A DNA stretch of 32,266 bases. It comes from Candidatus Binataceae bacterium. Lineage in GTDB: Bacteria > Desulfobacterota > Binatia > Binatales > Binataceae. A program made the position numbers and the translations under genes. The DNA lies in NCBI GenBank assembly GCA_015478645.1, contig JADMIL010000038.1:1-32266 (forward strand), written 5' to 3'. Below are positions 15,378 to 23,874 of the stretch, in pieces. The notes beneath the pieces are model-generated. The model ran no database searches and was not told where the DNA came from. It worked only from the letters and a program-made list of their open reading frames with translations. How positions within the stretch are numbered: position 1 is the first letter of the stretch; every line of letters starts with the position of its first letter.

Positions 15378-16538
15378 GTGCTCCGTATCGTGACGGGCGT
15401 GGCCGGCCTGTGTGTCCTTGCTTCGCTCGGCTACTACGTCGTGGCGTCGATCGCGGCGCTGCGCTTCGCCGTCCGCGCGGCCTCGCCCGCGCCGCCGATA
15501 CCGAAGATCGCGCCGCGCGTCGCGATCCTTAAGCCGCTGCGCGGCTTGGGCGCCACGCTGCTCGAGAGCCTCATCAGTTATCTCGAACTCGACTATCCGC
15601 GCGCCGAATTTTTCTTCGGGGTTGCCGATTATTCCGATCGCGCGGCCGAGGCTCCGGTGGCCCTGCGCGAGCGTTACCACTTCACGCCGATGACGATGGT
15701 CATCGGCCAGGAGCCGGGCTGCGCCAATCGCAAGGTCGCCAAGTTGATCAAGCTGGCCGAGCGCGCGCCCAATGCCGAAATCGTGCTGGTCAGTGACGCC
15801 GACATCGCCGTCGACCGCGACCATCTGCGGCGCGTGGTCGGCGAGATGTCGAGCGACGCGCGTGTCGCGATCGTCACCTGCCTCTATCGCGCGCGGCCGC
15901 TCGGCTCGATCGCTTCACGCCTCGAGGCGCTGGCCGTGAACACCGACTTCGCCCCGCAGGTGATGCTCTCGGCGGCGATCGAGCCGATCCATTACGCGCT
16001 CGGCGCGACGATCGCGATCAAACGCACGGTGCTGGAGGAAATTGGCGGCTTCCGCGCAATCAAGGACGTCCTCGCCGACGATTTCTTTCTCGGCCGGCTG
16101 GTGGCCGACCGTGGCTACCAGGTCCATCTGTCGAGCTCGCTGGTGACGACCATCGCCTACGAGCGCACTTTCGCCGACTTCTGGAACCATCAGGTGCGCT
16201 GGGCGCGCACCTACCGGACGGCGCGGCCCTTGAGCCTCGCGACGATTGTCACTCACGGACCGTTCTGGGCACTGGTCCTGCTCGCGGCGAGCGGCGGCCA
16301 GCCCTTCGCGATCAAGGCGCTGATCCTGGTGCTGGCGGCACGTATCGGGATGTCCGCGCTGATGCTGGTGCGGGTACTGCTGGTGCCCGAACTGCTGCGC
16401 GATCTGTGGCTGGTGCCGTTCAAGGACCTCTGCATGACCGCCATCTGGTTCGCCAGCCTGCTCAGCAACAAGGTCATCTGGGCCGGTCGCCGGCTCGAAA
16501 TTCTTCCCGACGGCAGGATGGCCGAAGTCGATGGATAG
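15378..16538 (+). CDS. hpnI: Hopanoid biosynthesis glycosyltransferase HpnI
   Basis: The 386-residue protein is a ceramide-glucosyltransferase-like (GT21) family-2 fold enzyme matching HpnI (TIGR03472), which puts N-acetylglucosamine on bacteriohopanetetrol. An N-terminal membrane helix (about 5-31) anchors it; the catalytic domain faces the cytosol. Signature residues are NRKV (117-120), DAD (140-142, metal-sugar binding), ADDFFLG (233-239, catalytic aspartates) and HQVRWARTYR (271-280, the Q/RxxRW motif). Two or three C-terminal helices follow. The start is GTG 15378 with only a weak purine-rich site. The last eight bases overlap the EamA permease gene, which suggests translational coupling. 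Confidence 0.93.
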   Translation: MLRIVTGVAGLCVLASLGYYVVASIAALRFAVRAASPAPPIPKIAPRVAILKPLRGLGATLLESLISYLELDYPRAEFFFGVADYSDRAAEAPVALRERYHFTPMTMVIGQEPGCANRKVAKLIKLAERAPNAEIVLVSDADIAVDRDHLRRVVGEMSSDARVAIVTCLYRARPLGSIASRLEALAVNTDFAPQVMLSAAIEPIHYALGATIAIKRTVLEEIGGFRAIKDVLADDFFLGRLVADRGYQVHLSSSLVTTIAYERTFADFWNHQVRWARTYRTARPLSLATIVTHGPFWALVLLAASGGQPFAIKALILVLAARIGMSALMLVRVLLVPELLRDLWLVPFKDLCMTAIWFASLLSNKVIWAGRRLEILPDGRMAEVDG

Positions 16539-17406
16539 CCGATCGGCTCTGACCTGGTGCCTGGTCTTCGGCCTGGTCGCGAGCCTGCTGCTGGCGCTCG
16601 GACTCTTAATGATGAAAAGCCGCGCGGCGACCCTGCCCACCGCGCGCGGCGCGGGAACATTGCGCTCGATCGGCCGCTGGCTCCGCGATCCGATCTGGCT
16701 GGGCGGTCTCGGGGTGCAGGCCGCCGGCTATGCACTCTACCTGGTCGCGCTGAGCAACGCGCCGGTCTCGCTGGTCGCCGTAATGATGCAGGGCGGAATC
16801 GCGCTGTTCGTCGTCTTCGCCGTGATCTTTCTGGGCGAACGCGCCGCTCCGCGCGAATGGGCGGGGATCATCGGGATCGTGCTCGCGATGGTAATCCTGG
16901 CGTTTTCACTCCAGGCCGGCGTCGCCGAAGCGCCGGCCCGCGTGCGCGCGCTGCTCCTGCTGACCGCGATCGCGGCGGTGGCCGCGGCGCTCCCGGCTAT
17001 GCTGGAACGGCTGCGCCGCAACGGCGTGGCCGCGGCGATCGCATCGGGCATCGCCTTTGGTATGGCGAGCCTCTATACCAAGGCCCTGACCGATTCCTTT
17101 ATGGCGGCGGCCGGACAGGCTGTGCTGCTGCGCGTCTTCGCCAACCCGTGGACCTACGCGGCCAGCGCCGCCAATATCACCGGGCTGGTGATGCTGCAGA
17201 ATTCGTTTTGCGCCGCGCGCGGGATTATCGCGATGCCGTTGTCGTCGGCCTGCTCCAATATCGTGCCGATCGCCGGCGGGATGATCGCCTTCGGCGAGAG
17301 CCTGCCCAGCGATCCGCTCGCCGCGGCCCTGCGCCTCGGCGCCTTCGCCCTGACCGTCGCCGCCAGCGCCCTGCTCGCCATTGGCCAGGAAGATCGCGCG
17401 CGCTGA
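16531..17406 (+). CDS. EamA/DMT-family permease coupled to hpnI
   Basis: The 291-residue protein has about ten membrane helices in two EamA-like halves, as in the drug/metabolite transporter superfamily. The first half ends VSLVAVMMQGGIALFVVFAVIFLGERAAPREWAGIIGIVLAM, the typical EamA helix-hairpin with the GER motif; the second repeats it as MPLSSACSNIVPIAGGMIAFGESLPSDP. Substrate is unknown. Its start lies inside the hpnI coding end (eight-base overlap), so the two are made together. ArnE/ArnF, which flip undecaprenyl-phosphate-aminoarabinose, are also DMT-related, so a lipid or carrier flippase is conceivable, but metabolite export is equally open. Only two bases separate it from the convergent CoA-transferase gene. 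Confidence 0.85.
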   Translation: MDSRSALTWCLVFGLVASLLLALGLLMMKSRAATLPTARGAGTLRSIGRWLRDPIWLGGLGVQAAGYALYLVALSNAPVSLVAVMMQGGIALFVVFAVIFLGERAAPREWAGIIGIVLAMVILAFSLQAGVAEAPARVRALLLLTAIAAVAAALPAMLERLRRNGVAAAIASGIAFGMASLYTKALTDSFMAAAGQAVLLRVFANPWTYAASAANITGLVMLQNSFCAARGIIAMPLSSACSNIVPIAGGMIAFGESLPSDPLAAALRLGAFALTVAASALLAIGQEDRAR

Positions 17407-17408
17407 CT

Positions 17409-18599
17409 TCAGTTGGTGACGCCGGCCGCGCGCAGCTCGTCCAACTCCGCCGCCGAATAGCCCGCCGCGCTCAGCACTTCCACCGTATGCTCGCCCAGCC
17501 GCGGCGGCATCCGCCGCTGGACCGCCCGCTCACCGTCGATCGACACCGGAATATCGACGAACTTGAGCCCCGGGATACGAAAGTCGGGCGCGACCGGCGC
17601 GAACATCCCGAGCGTGTTGACCTGCTCGTCGGCGAATACCTGGTCGAGCGTATTGATCGGGCTGACCGGCACGCCCGCCGCGCGCAAAATCGCGATCAGC
17701 GCGTCGCGCGAATGGCGCCGGGTCTCGCGCGCCAGAATTTCGTGCAGCTCGGCGCGGCGCGGCACGCGCTCGTGATTGCCGATAAAGCGCGGGTCGGCGG
17801 GCAGCTCGGGCAACCCCAGCGCCTCGCACAACTGGCCGAACAGGCGATCGTTGCCCGCCGCGATCAGCACCCAGCTATCGGCCGTCTCAAAGGCCTCGTA
17901 GGGCGCCGCCGCCGGCGAACTCGAACCGGCCGGCCCCTGGACCTCGCCGGTCGCCTGGTAGTTCGTCATCATCAGCGCCGTCCAGGTTACGCCCGTCTCA
18001 AGCAGGCTGGTGCGCACACGCGCACCCTTGCCGGTGCGTGCCCGATCGATCAGCGCGGCGAGTACGCCGCTGAACAGCCACAGGCCCGACCCCATATCGA
18101 TGATCGGCACGACCACCCGCGCCGGCGCGCCCCCCGGATGACCATTCATGCTGACGATGCCGGAATAAGCCTGGCCCAGCGGATCGTAGCCGGGCAGATT
18201 ACGCATCGGGCCGCGATCGCCAAAGCCGCTGATCGAGGCATAGATGAGCCGCGGATTTTCCGCCGCCAGATCGTCGTAGCCCAGCCCGCGCGCTTCGGTG
18301 CTGCCCGGCTTCATCGCATGCACAAAGATGTCGGCGGCGCGGCTCAGGCGCCGCACGATCGCGACGCCGCGCGGGTCGTCGAGATCGATGCAGACGCTCT
18401 GCTTGTTGCGGTTATTGGCCAGATGAACGGTCGATTCGCCGTCCCAATGCGGCGCGAAGCGGCGCCCGTCATCGCCGCCGCGCGGCCGTTCGATCTTAAT
18501 TACCGTCGCGCCGAAATCGCCGAGCAACTGCGTACAGTACGGGCCCGCGATATTCTGCGTCAGATCGACTACCGTGATTCCGTCGAGTATCGAGGGCAT
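17409..18599 (-). CDS. CaiB/BaiF (class III) CoA-transferase
   Basis: The 396-residue protein matches family III CoA-transferases, which swap CoA between carboxylic acids through an aspartyl intermediate. The N-terminal LDGITVVDLTQNIAGPYCTQLLGDFGATVIKIERPRGGD is typical, and the catalytic aspartate is D139 in PGYDPLGQAYSGIVSMNG. The internal GADIFVHAMKPG-like segment and C-terminal dimer region agree with full length. Substrates cannot be inferred; family members act on carnitine, formate, succinate, phenylacetate-type and other acids. ATG 18599 follows the SMP-30 stop by 24 bases, so the two are likely one transcript. Confidence 0.92.
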   Translation of the reverse strand: MPSILDGITVVDLTQNIAGPYCTQLLGDFGATVIKIERPRGGDDGRRFAPHWDGESTVHLANNRNKQSVCIDLDDPRGVAIVRRLSRAADIFVHAMKPGSTEARGLGYDDLAAENPRLIYASISGFGDRGPMRNLPGYDPLGQAYSGIVSMNGHPGGAPARVVVPIIDMGSGLWLFSGVLAALIDRARTGKGARVRTSLLETGVTWTALMMTNYQATGEVQGPAGSSSPAAAPYEAFETADSWVLIAAGNDRLFGQLCEALGLPELPADPRFIGNHERVPRRAELHEILARETRRHSRDALIAILRAAGVPVSPINTLDQVFADEQVNTLGMFAPVAPDFRIPGLKFVDIPVSIDGERAVQRRMPPRLGEHTVEVLSAAGYSAAELDELRAAGVTN

Positions 18600-18623
18600 C
18601 GTAAACCTGGGCCCGCGCCCGCT

Positions 18624-19478
18624 CTACTTGAACCGCGACTTGGGCACCGGCAGCCCCGGTATCTCCGATCGCGTCTTCCAGATCGTGCCCTTCTTCGGCT
18701 TGTCGTCGGTGTTGTCGGCCGTGACAATATAGAGGTCGCGCAGATCGGCCCCGCCAAAAGTCAGGCTGGTGACGAACTTGGCCGGAATCTTGAGCCGAAA
18801 GTCGATCGTCCCGTTGGCCTTGAAGCGCACCACCTCGCCCGCTTTGACCGTCGCCACGAACACGCCGCCCTCCGCATCGACCGCCAGTCCGTCGGGCCAG
18901 CCGTCCGGCACCTTCGCAAAGATCCGGCGGTCGGCCACCGAACGATCGGGCTTCACGTCGTACGCCCAGACCGCTTGGGTGGTCGAATCGGCGTGGTAGA
19001 GCAGCTTGCGGTCGGGACTGAAGCCAAGGCCGTTGGTGACCTCGATACCCTCCCACAGCTTGGTGACTTTGCCGTCGGGATCGACGCGGAACAGGTTGCC
19101 CGGTACCGGCTTCTGATCCGACAGCGCGTCGAACTCGAGCGAGCCGACGTAGATGCTGCCGTGGTCGTCGGGCTGCAGATCGTTAAGCCCCTTGAGCGGC
19201 TTGCCCTCCCATTCGGTGAACAGGTCACGGCTCACGCCGGTCGCCTCGTTCCAATAGATCAGGCCGCGGCCCGAGCAGACCAGTCCGCCGCCTTCGTTAA
19301 TCGCGATACCGCCGACGCCCTTGCGTCCCGCGATCAGCGTCTCGATCTTGCCGTCGGGGCTGCGCCGATAGACGCCGCCGTTGGGTATGTCGCTGAAGCA
19401 GAGCCGGTTGCGATCGTCGACGCGCGGTCCTTCGAGCAGACCGTAGCCGCTGGCCAGAAGTTCCATTGTCGCCGCCAT
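18624..19478 (-). CDS. SMP-30/gluconolactonase/LRE family protein
   Basis: This 284-residue six-bladed beta-propeller resembles regucalcin-type lactonases, which hydrolyse sugar or aromatic lactones with one divalent metal. Metal ligands appear as E16 (LLEGP), N149 (VTNGLGFSPD) and an aspartate in WPDG (about 196), matching E18, N154 and D204 of human regucalcin. Repeated propeller motifs such as RLCFSDIPNGGVYRRSPDGK and LYHADSTTQAVWAYD are seen. ATG 19478 has GGAGGG eight bases upstream. It lies between the RND efflux gene and the CoA-transferase on the same strand; substrate and link to efflux are unknown. Confidence 0.9.
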   Translation of the reverse strand: MAATMELLASGYGLLEGPRVDDRNRLCFSDIPNGGVYRRSPDGKIETLIAGRKGVGGIAINEGGGLVCSGRGLIYWNEATGVSRDLFTEWEGKPLKGLNDLQPDDHGSIYVGSLEFDALSDQKPVPGNLFRVDPDGKVTKLWEGIEVTNGLGFSPDRKLLYHADSTTQAVWAYDVKPDRSVADRRIFAKVPDGWPDGLAVDAEGGVFVATVKAGEVVRFKANGTIDFRLKIPAKFVTSLTFGGADLRDLYIVTADNTDDKPKKGTIWKTRSEIPGLPVPKSRFK

Positions 19479-19554
19479 CTGTAATGCCCTCCAGAGCCGG
19501 ATTTACCACGATCCGCTACCGCTGAGCCAACGCCGCAGGCGAAATCGCCGCCGG

Positions 19555-22500
19555 CTATGGCGGTGGCAGCGCGAGCGCCGACACGTCCGCCCGGCGCAGC
19601 CGCCGATGGCACAGGTAGATCAACACCGGCTGGAGCAGGCGCGTCACCAGCATGATCGCCAGTGCGCCGCCGATTACCACGATCGCCAGCGGACGCTGCG
19701 TCTGCGCGCCAATCCGCGTCGAGAACGCCGCCGGCAGCAGGCCCAGCGCGTCGACCAGGTCGGTCATCATGGTCGCGCGCAGCCGCCGATCCGATCCCAT
19801 GATGATCGACTCGACGAACGCATGGCCCTCCGTCCAGAGTTGGCGGATGTAGAAGCTCAGCAGGATGCCGTCCATCGTGGCGATGCCGAAAATCGAAATG
19901 AAGCCGACCGCCGCCGACACGCTGAACGGCGTGCCGGTCAGATACAATCCCAGGATGCCGCCCATGCAGGCGACCGGGATCTGCGCCATGATCACGAAGG
20001 TATCGATTAGCGAAGTGGTCGCGGCGTAAAGCACGCCGGCGATCAGAATCAGCGCGAAGGGCACCACCACCATCAGCCGGCGATTGGCCTGCTGCAATTC
20101 GCCGTACTCGCCCGCCCATTCGAGATGCACGCCTTCGGGCAGCTTGACCTGCGCGCCCACCGTGTTCTTCGCGTCCTCCACCGCGCGCTGCAGGTCGCGG
20201 CCGCGCACCGCGAAGCGCACCGGCACGTAGCGTTCGAGGCCCTCGCGGTAAATAAATGAGGCGCCCTCCGCGGTTTCGATCCGGGCCACCTGGCCGAGCG
20301 GGATCTCGCCGCCATTGGACAACGGAATGCGGATGCCGCGGATCGCCGCCAGGCTCGTGCGATATTGTTTCTGCCAGCGCACCACCAGGTCGAAGCGGCG
20401 ATCGCCCTCGAGCACCTGCGTCACCGCCTGCCCGCCGATCGCCGCCTGGATCACCGCCGCCACGTCGCCCACGTTGAGCCCGTAGCGCGCGCATTGCGCC
20501 CGGTCCGGCGTAATCACCAGGTTCGGCTGGCCGAGCGAACGGTAGACCGCCAGATCGACCAGCCCCCGCACGCCGCCCATCACCTCGACCACCTCGTTGG
20601 CGATCCGCTCATCGACGGCTAGGTCGGGACCGAACACCTTGACCGAGTTCGATCCCTTCACGCCCGACAGCGCCTCGTTGATGTTCGCCTCGATATTCTG
20701 CGAGAAGTCCCAACTTACCGCGGGAAAGTCGCGGCGCAGGCGGCCGTTGATGCGCCGCACGAGATCGTCCTTGGTCACACCCGCGGGCCATTCGGATGCG
20801 GGCTTCAGATCGATCGAAAACTCACAACTGAAGAAGCCCGTGGTCTCGGTGCCATCGTCCGGACGCCCGAGTTGCGAAACGACAGTGGTGACCTCGGGAA
20901 ACGCATTGAGATCGCGCCGCATACGGTTCACCAGCGTCGCGCCGTGGTCGAGCGAAATCGTGAGTGGCATCGTGGCGGTGAGCCAGATGTTGCCCTCCTC
21001 GAGCTTCGGCAGGAACTCGCCGCCCAGCCGCCCGAAGAGCGTGAACACCAGCAGCGCGCCGATCGCGATCACGCTCAGCGTCAGCCGCGGCCAGATCAAA
21101 ATGCGCACGAAGACGCCGTGGTAAAAGCGGCTGATCAGGCCCCACAGGCGCTGGCGGCGGCGCTTGATCCCGTGCGCAAACGCGAACGAGCTGAGTACCG
21201 GCGTTAGCGTTACCGCCAGCAGAATCGCCGCGCCGAGCGCGTAGGCGTAGGTGTGCGACATCGGCGAGAAGATCGCGCCTTCGACCCCGTGCATCGTGAA
21301 CAGCGGCAGGAACGCGATCATGAAGATCAGTGTCGAGAACAGAATCGGGCCGCCGACCTCTTGCGCCGCAGACAAAATCCGCAGCCGCGCCGGGCGATCG
21401 CTCATGCCCGGCTCATCCGTCAGATGGTGATGGATGTTCTCCATCACGATCACCGTCGAGTCGATGATGATGCCGAAGTCGATCGCTCCCAGCGAAATCA
21501 GATTGGCCGGCGTATCGCCCAGCCACATCAGCAGGAACGCGCCGCAGAGCGCGAGCGGAATATTGATCGCCGCGATCGAGGCGCTGCGCGTGTCACCGAG
21601 GAAGAAAATTAGCACCAGGAAAACCAGCACGATGCCCATCGTCAGGTTCTCGAAGACCGTCCGCAGCGTCGTCTTCACCAGCCCGCGGCGGTCGTAGTAC
21701 GGCACCACTTTGTAGCCGTGCGGCATCACGCCGGAGCTGTTCAGCCAGTTGACCTTGGCCTCGACGCCGGCGATCGTCTTGAGCGTGTCCCCGTATTTGC
21801 GCATCAGCACAATGCCGGTGACGACTTCGTCGCGATGGTTCATCCCGACGATGCCCAGCCGCGGCGCATAGCCGCTGTTTACCTGGGCGACGTTGGCGAC
21901 CGTGATCGGCGTGCCCTGCGCCGCCGACAGCACGATATTGCGAATGTCATCGAGCGACTTGATGAAGCCGATGCCGCGCACGTCGAAGGCCTGCTCGCCG
22001 ACCGTCAGATAATTGCCGCCGGCGTTGGTGTTGGAGTTCGCGATGGCGCTGGTCAGGGTGGTCAGCGGCACGTGGTAATAGGTCAGCTTCTGCGGATCGA
22101 CCTCGACCTGGTATTGTTTCGTCAGCCCGCCGAAGCCGCTGACGTCGATCACCCCCGGCACGGTCTTGATCTGTTTCTCGAGTACCCAGTCCTCGATCTC
22201 CTTCTCCTTGAGCAAATCGTGATCCGGACTTTCAACCGTGTAGCGATAAATCTCGCCAATCGGGTTCTCGGGTGAAATTCCCGCGCTGATGCCCGGCGGC
22301 AGCGTAACGAAAGTGAGCTGGTTGATGGTCTGGGTGCGGTCAAAGTTGTAGTCGCTGTCCCAATCGAAGTAGCAGCGGATGTCAGAGAGGCCGTAGAGCG
22401 AGATCGAACGCGTCGCCTGCAGTCCGAGCATCCCGGATAGCCCGAATTCCAGTGGCACCGTGACCAGCCGCTCGACCTCTTCGGCGCTGAGTCCGTTGGG

Positions 22501-22656
22501 CAGCGTCAGCACCTCGACCATCGGCTGCACCGGATCGGGATAAGCCTCGATATCGAGCTGGGTGAAGGCGAAAATTCCTACCACCAGCAGGATCAGCGCG
22601 GCGCCGGCGACCACGACGCGCTGGCTCAGCGCAATTCGCATCAGTGAACTAATCAT
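19555..22656 (-). CDS. RND efflux pump inner-membrane subunit, HME/CzcA-CusA type
   Basis: The 1033-residue pump has the HME-RND layout: N-terminal helix (about 14-32), large periplasmic domain with NFDRTQ-like region (about 104-110), membrane bundle beginning LTMGIVLVFLVLIFFLGDTRSASIAAINIPLAL, second periplasmic domain and a second bundle. The proton-relay signature DFGIIIDSTVIVMEN carries D393, D399 and E406, as in CzcA. VIQAAIGGQAVTQVLEG is typical of the family. The methionine triad used by CusA for copper or silver is not evident, so the ion is unassigned and a non-metal substrate cannot be excluded. It is the third gene of tolC-MFP-RND; ATG 22656 has GGAGGA nine bases upstream, overlapping the MFP end region. 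Confidence 0.94.
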   Translation of the reverse strand: MISSLMRIALSQRVVVAGAALILLVVGIFAFTQLDIEAYPDPVQPMVEVLTLPNGLSAEEVERLVTVPLEFGLSGMLGLQATRSISLYGLSDIRCYFDWDSDYNFDRTQTINQLTFVTLPPGISAGISPENPIGEIYRYTVESPDHDLLKEKEIEDWVLEKQIKTVPGVIDVSGFGGLTKQYQVEVDPQKLTYYHVPLTTLTSAIANSNTNAGGNYLTVGEQAFDVRGIGFIKSLDDIRNIVLSAAQGTPITVANVAQVNSGYAPRLGIVGMNHRDEVVTGIVLMRKYGDTLKTIAGVEAKVNWLNSSGVMPHGYKVVPYYDRRGLVKTTLRTVFENLTMGIVLVFLVLIFFLGDTRSASIAAINIPLALCGAFLLMWLGDTPANLISLGAIDFGIIIDSTVIVMENIHHHLTDEPGMSDRPARLRILSAAQEVGGPILFSTLIFMIAFLPLFTMHGVEGAIFSPMSHTYAYALGAAILLAVTLTPVLSSFAFAHGIKRRRQRLWGLISRFYHGVFVRILIWPRLTLSVIAIGALLVFTLFGRLGGEFLPKLEEGNIWLTATMPLTISLDHGATLVNRMRRDLNAFPEVTTVVSQLGRPDDGTETTGFFSCEFSIDLKPASEWPAGVTKDDLVRRINGRLRRDFPAVSWDFSQNIEANINEALSGVKGSNSVKVFGPDLAVDERIANEVVEVMGGVRGLVDLAVYRSLGQPNLVITPDRAQCARYGLNVGDVAAVIQAAIGGQAVTQVLEGDRRFDLVVRWQKQYRTSLAAIRGIRIPLSNGGEIPLGQVARIETAEGASFIYREGLERYVPVRFAVRGRDLQRAVEDAKNTVGAQVKLPEGVHLEWAGEYGELQQANRRLMVVVPFALILIAGVLYAATTSLIDTFVIMAQIPVACMGGILGLYLTGTPFSVSAAVGFISIFGIATMDGILLSFYIRQLWTEGHAFVESIIMGSDRRLRATMMTDLVDALGLLPAAFSTRIGAQTQRPLAIVVIGGALAIMLVTRLLQPVLIYLCHRRLRRADVSALALPPP

Positions 22657-22674
22657 CGCGGCGGATCCTCCCGG

Positions 22675-23874
22675 CTAGGAACTCTCGCCGTTGGCCTGAT
22701 GCCAAATCGAATTGAGCTGGATCGATTCGGCCACCACCACCCGCTCGCCCGCCGCCAGTCCGGCGATCACCCGCACGGCACCCTGCTCCTTCCACGAACC
22801 AATCCGCACGCGCCGGCGCTCGTAGCGGCCACCGCCCAGCGCCACATAGACAAAATAATCGTTGGTGTCGAAGACCAGCGCCTCGATCGGCGCAACGATC
22901 GCCTCGCCCGGGTTGGTCACGACACGCACCCGCGCGAGCATCTGCGGCTTGAGCCGCGCGCCCGGATTGCGCACCGCGCAGCGGACTTGCAGCGTATGGG
23001 TGGTCGGGTCGAGGTCGGGGCTGATACGCGATATCACGCCCGTGAAGACCGCGTCGGGATAGGCGGTGGTGGTCGCCCGCATCTGCTGCCCGACGTGGAT
23101 CCGCGCCAGATCGTCCTCGTAAATGTCGGCGACGATCCAGACGTCGTCGAGCGTGCCGAGCGCGTAGAGCGGGTCGCCGGCCGCCACCGCCGCGCCGCGC
23201 ATCGCCTTGTTCTCAATCACCGTGCCGCTGATCGGCGCGCGCATCCAGACCGTCGGGTTCGGCTCGCGGATCGCCGCGATATCGGCGCTGTCCATGCCGA
23301 GCAGTTCGAGTTTGCGCCGCGCCGCCATGACCATCGCACCCGCCAGGTTGCCCTCGACCGCAACCGGCGCGCCGAAGTCGGCGCCCGCAGCTTGGGTCGC
23401 GGCCGGCGCCACGCTCAGGCGCGCGGTGATCTTCGCTTGGATATATTCGGCCTCGGCGGTCATGAAGTCCGGACTGTAGAGCGCGACGATCGGTTGACCC
23501 CGGCGCACGTTGTCCCATTGCGAGACGCGCGTCGCGTCGATCCGGCCGGCCACGCGCGATACGATCGTCGCGACGCGCCGATCGTCAAAGGCCACCTGCC
23601 CGTTGGCTTCGAGCACGCCCGGCAGTTCGATTTGCCGCACCACGGCGGTCGTCAGCCCGGGCACCGGCGGACCGGGGATCTCAAGGATCGTGCGGCCGTC
23701 GGCCTGCGCCACCAGCCGCGGGGCGGCCGGCGTGGGCGTGGTGGCCGCGGCCGGGCCCGGCACGGTTCCGGTGCAGCCGCCGATCGCAAATGCGATTGCG
23801 GCGATCGCCGCGGCGATGCGCCATCCGCGCATTCCGATCACGCACGCGCGGCCGCCTGCCAATCTGCGGCGCAT
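22675..23874 (-). CDS. RND efflux membrane fusion (periplasmic adaptor) lipoprotein
   Basis: The 399-residue adaptor links the RND pump to the outer-membrane channel. A basic n-region and hydrophobic segment end AIAFAIGGC, a lipobox-like site for a lipoprotein. The barrel-sandwich and beta-barrel regions read VAFDDRRVATIVSRVAGRIDATRVSQWDNVRRGQPIVALYSPDF, the characteristic HlyD/CusB hybrid, then WMRAPISGTVIENKAMRGAAVAAGDPLYALGTLDDVWIVADIYEDD. The C-terminal half has the membrane-proximal domain (VIAGLAAGERVVVAESIQLNS). The start overlaps the outer-membrane gene stop in TGATG, indicating translational coupling; an ATG at 23832 is a second possible start without ribosome site. Confidence 0.92.
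   Translation of the reverse strand: MRRRLAGGRACVIGMRGWRIAAAIAAIAFAIGGCTGTVPGPAAATTPTPAAPRLVAQADGRTILEIPGPPVPGLTTAVVRQIELPGVLEANGQVAFDDRRVATIVSRVAGRIDATRVSQWDNVRRGQPIVALYSPDFMTAEAEYIQAKITARLSVAPAATQAAGADFGAPVAVEGNLAGAMVMAARRKLELLGMDSADIAAIREPNPTVWMRAPISGTVIENKAMRGAAVAAGDPLYALGTLDDVWIVADIYEDDLARIHVGQQMRATTTAYPDAVFTGVISRISPDLDPTTHTLQVRCAVRNPGARLKPQMLARVRVVTNPGEAIVAPIEALVFDTNDYFVYVALGGGRYERRRVRIGSWKEQGAVRVIAGLAAGERVVVAESIQLNSIWHQANGESS

Noticed and set aside
15053-15532. 159-codon frame across the hpnJ-hpnI junction
   Set aside because: Arg/Ser-rich shadow overlapping both hpn genes.
16557-19484. 975-codon plus-strand frame crossing the EamA, CoA-transferase and SMP-30 genes
   Set aside because: It crosses three well-supported genes in other frames or strands and shows no domain.
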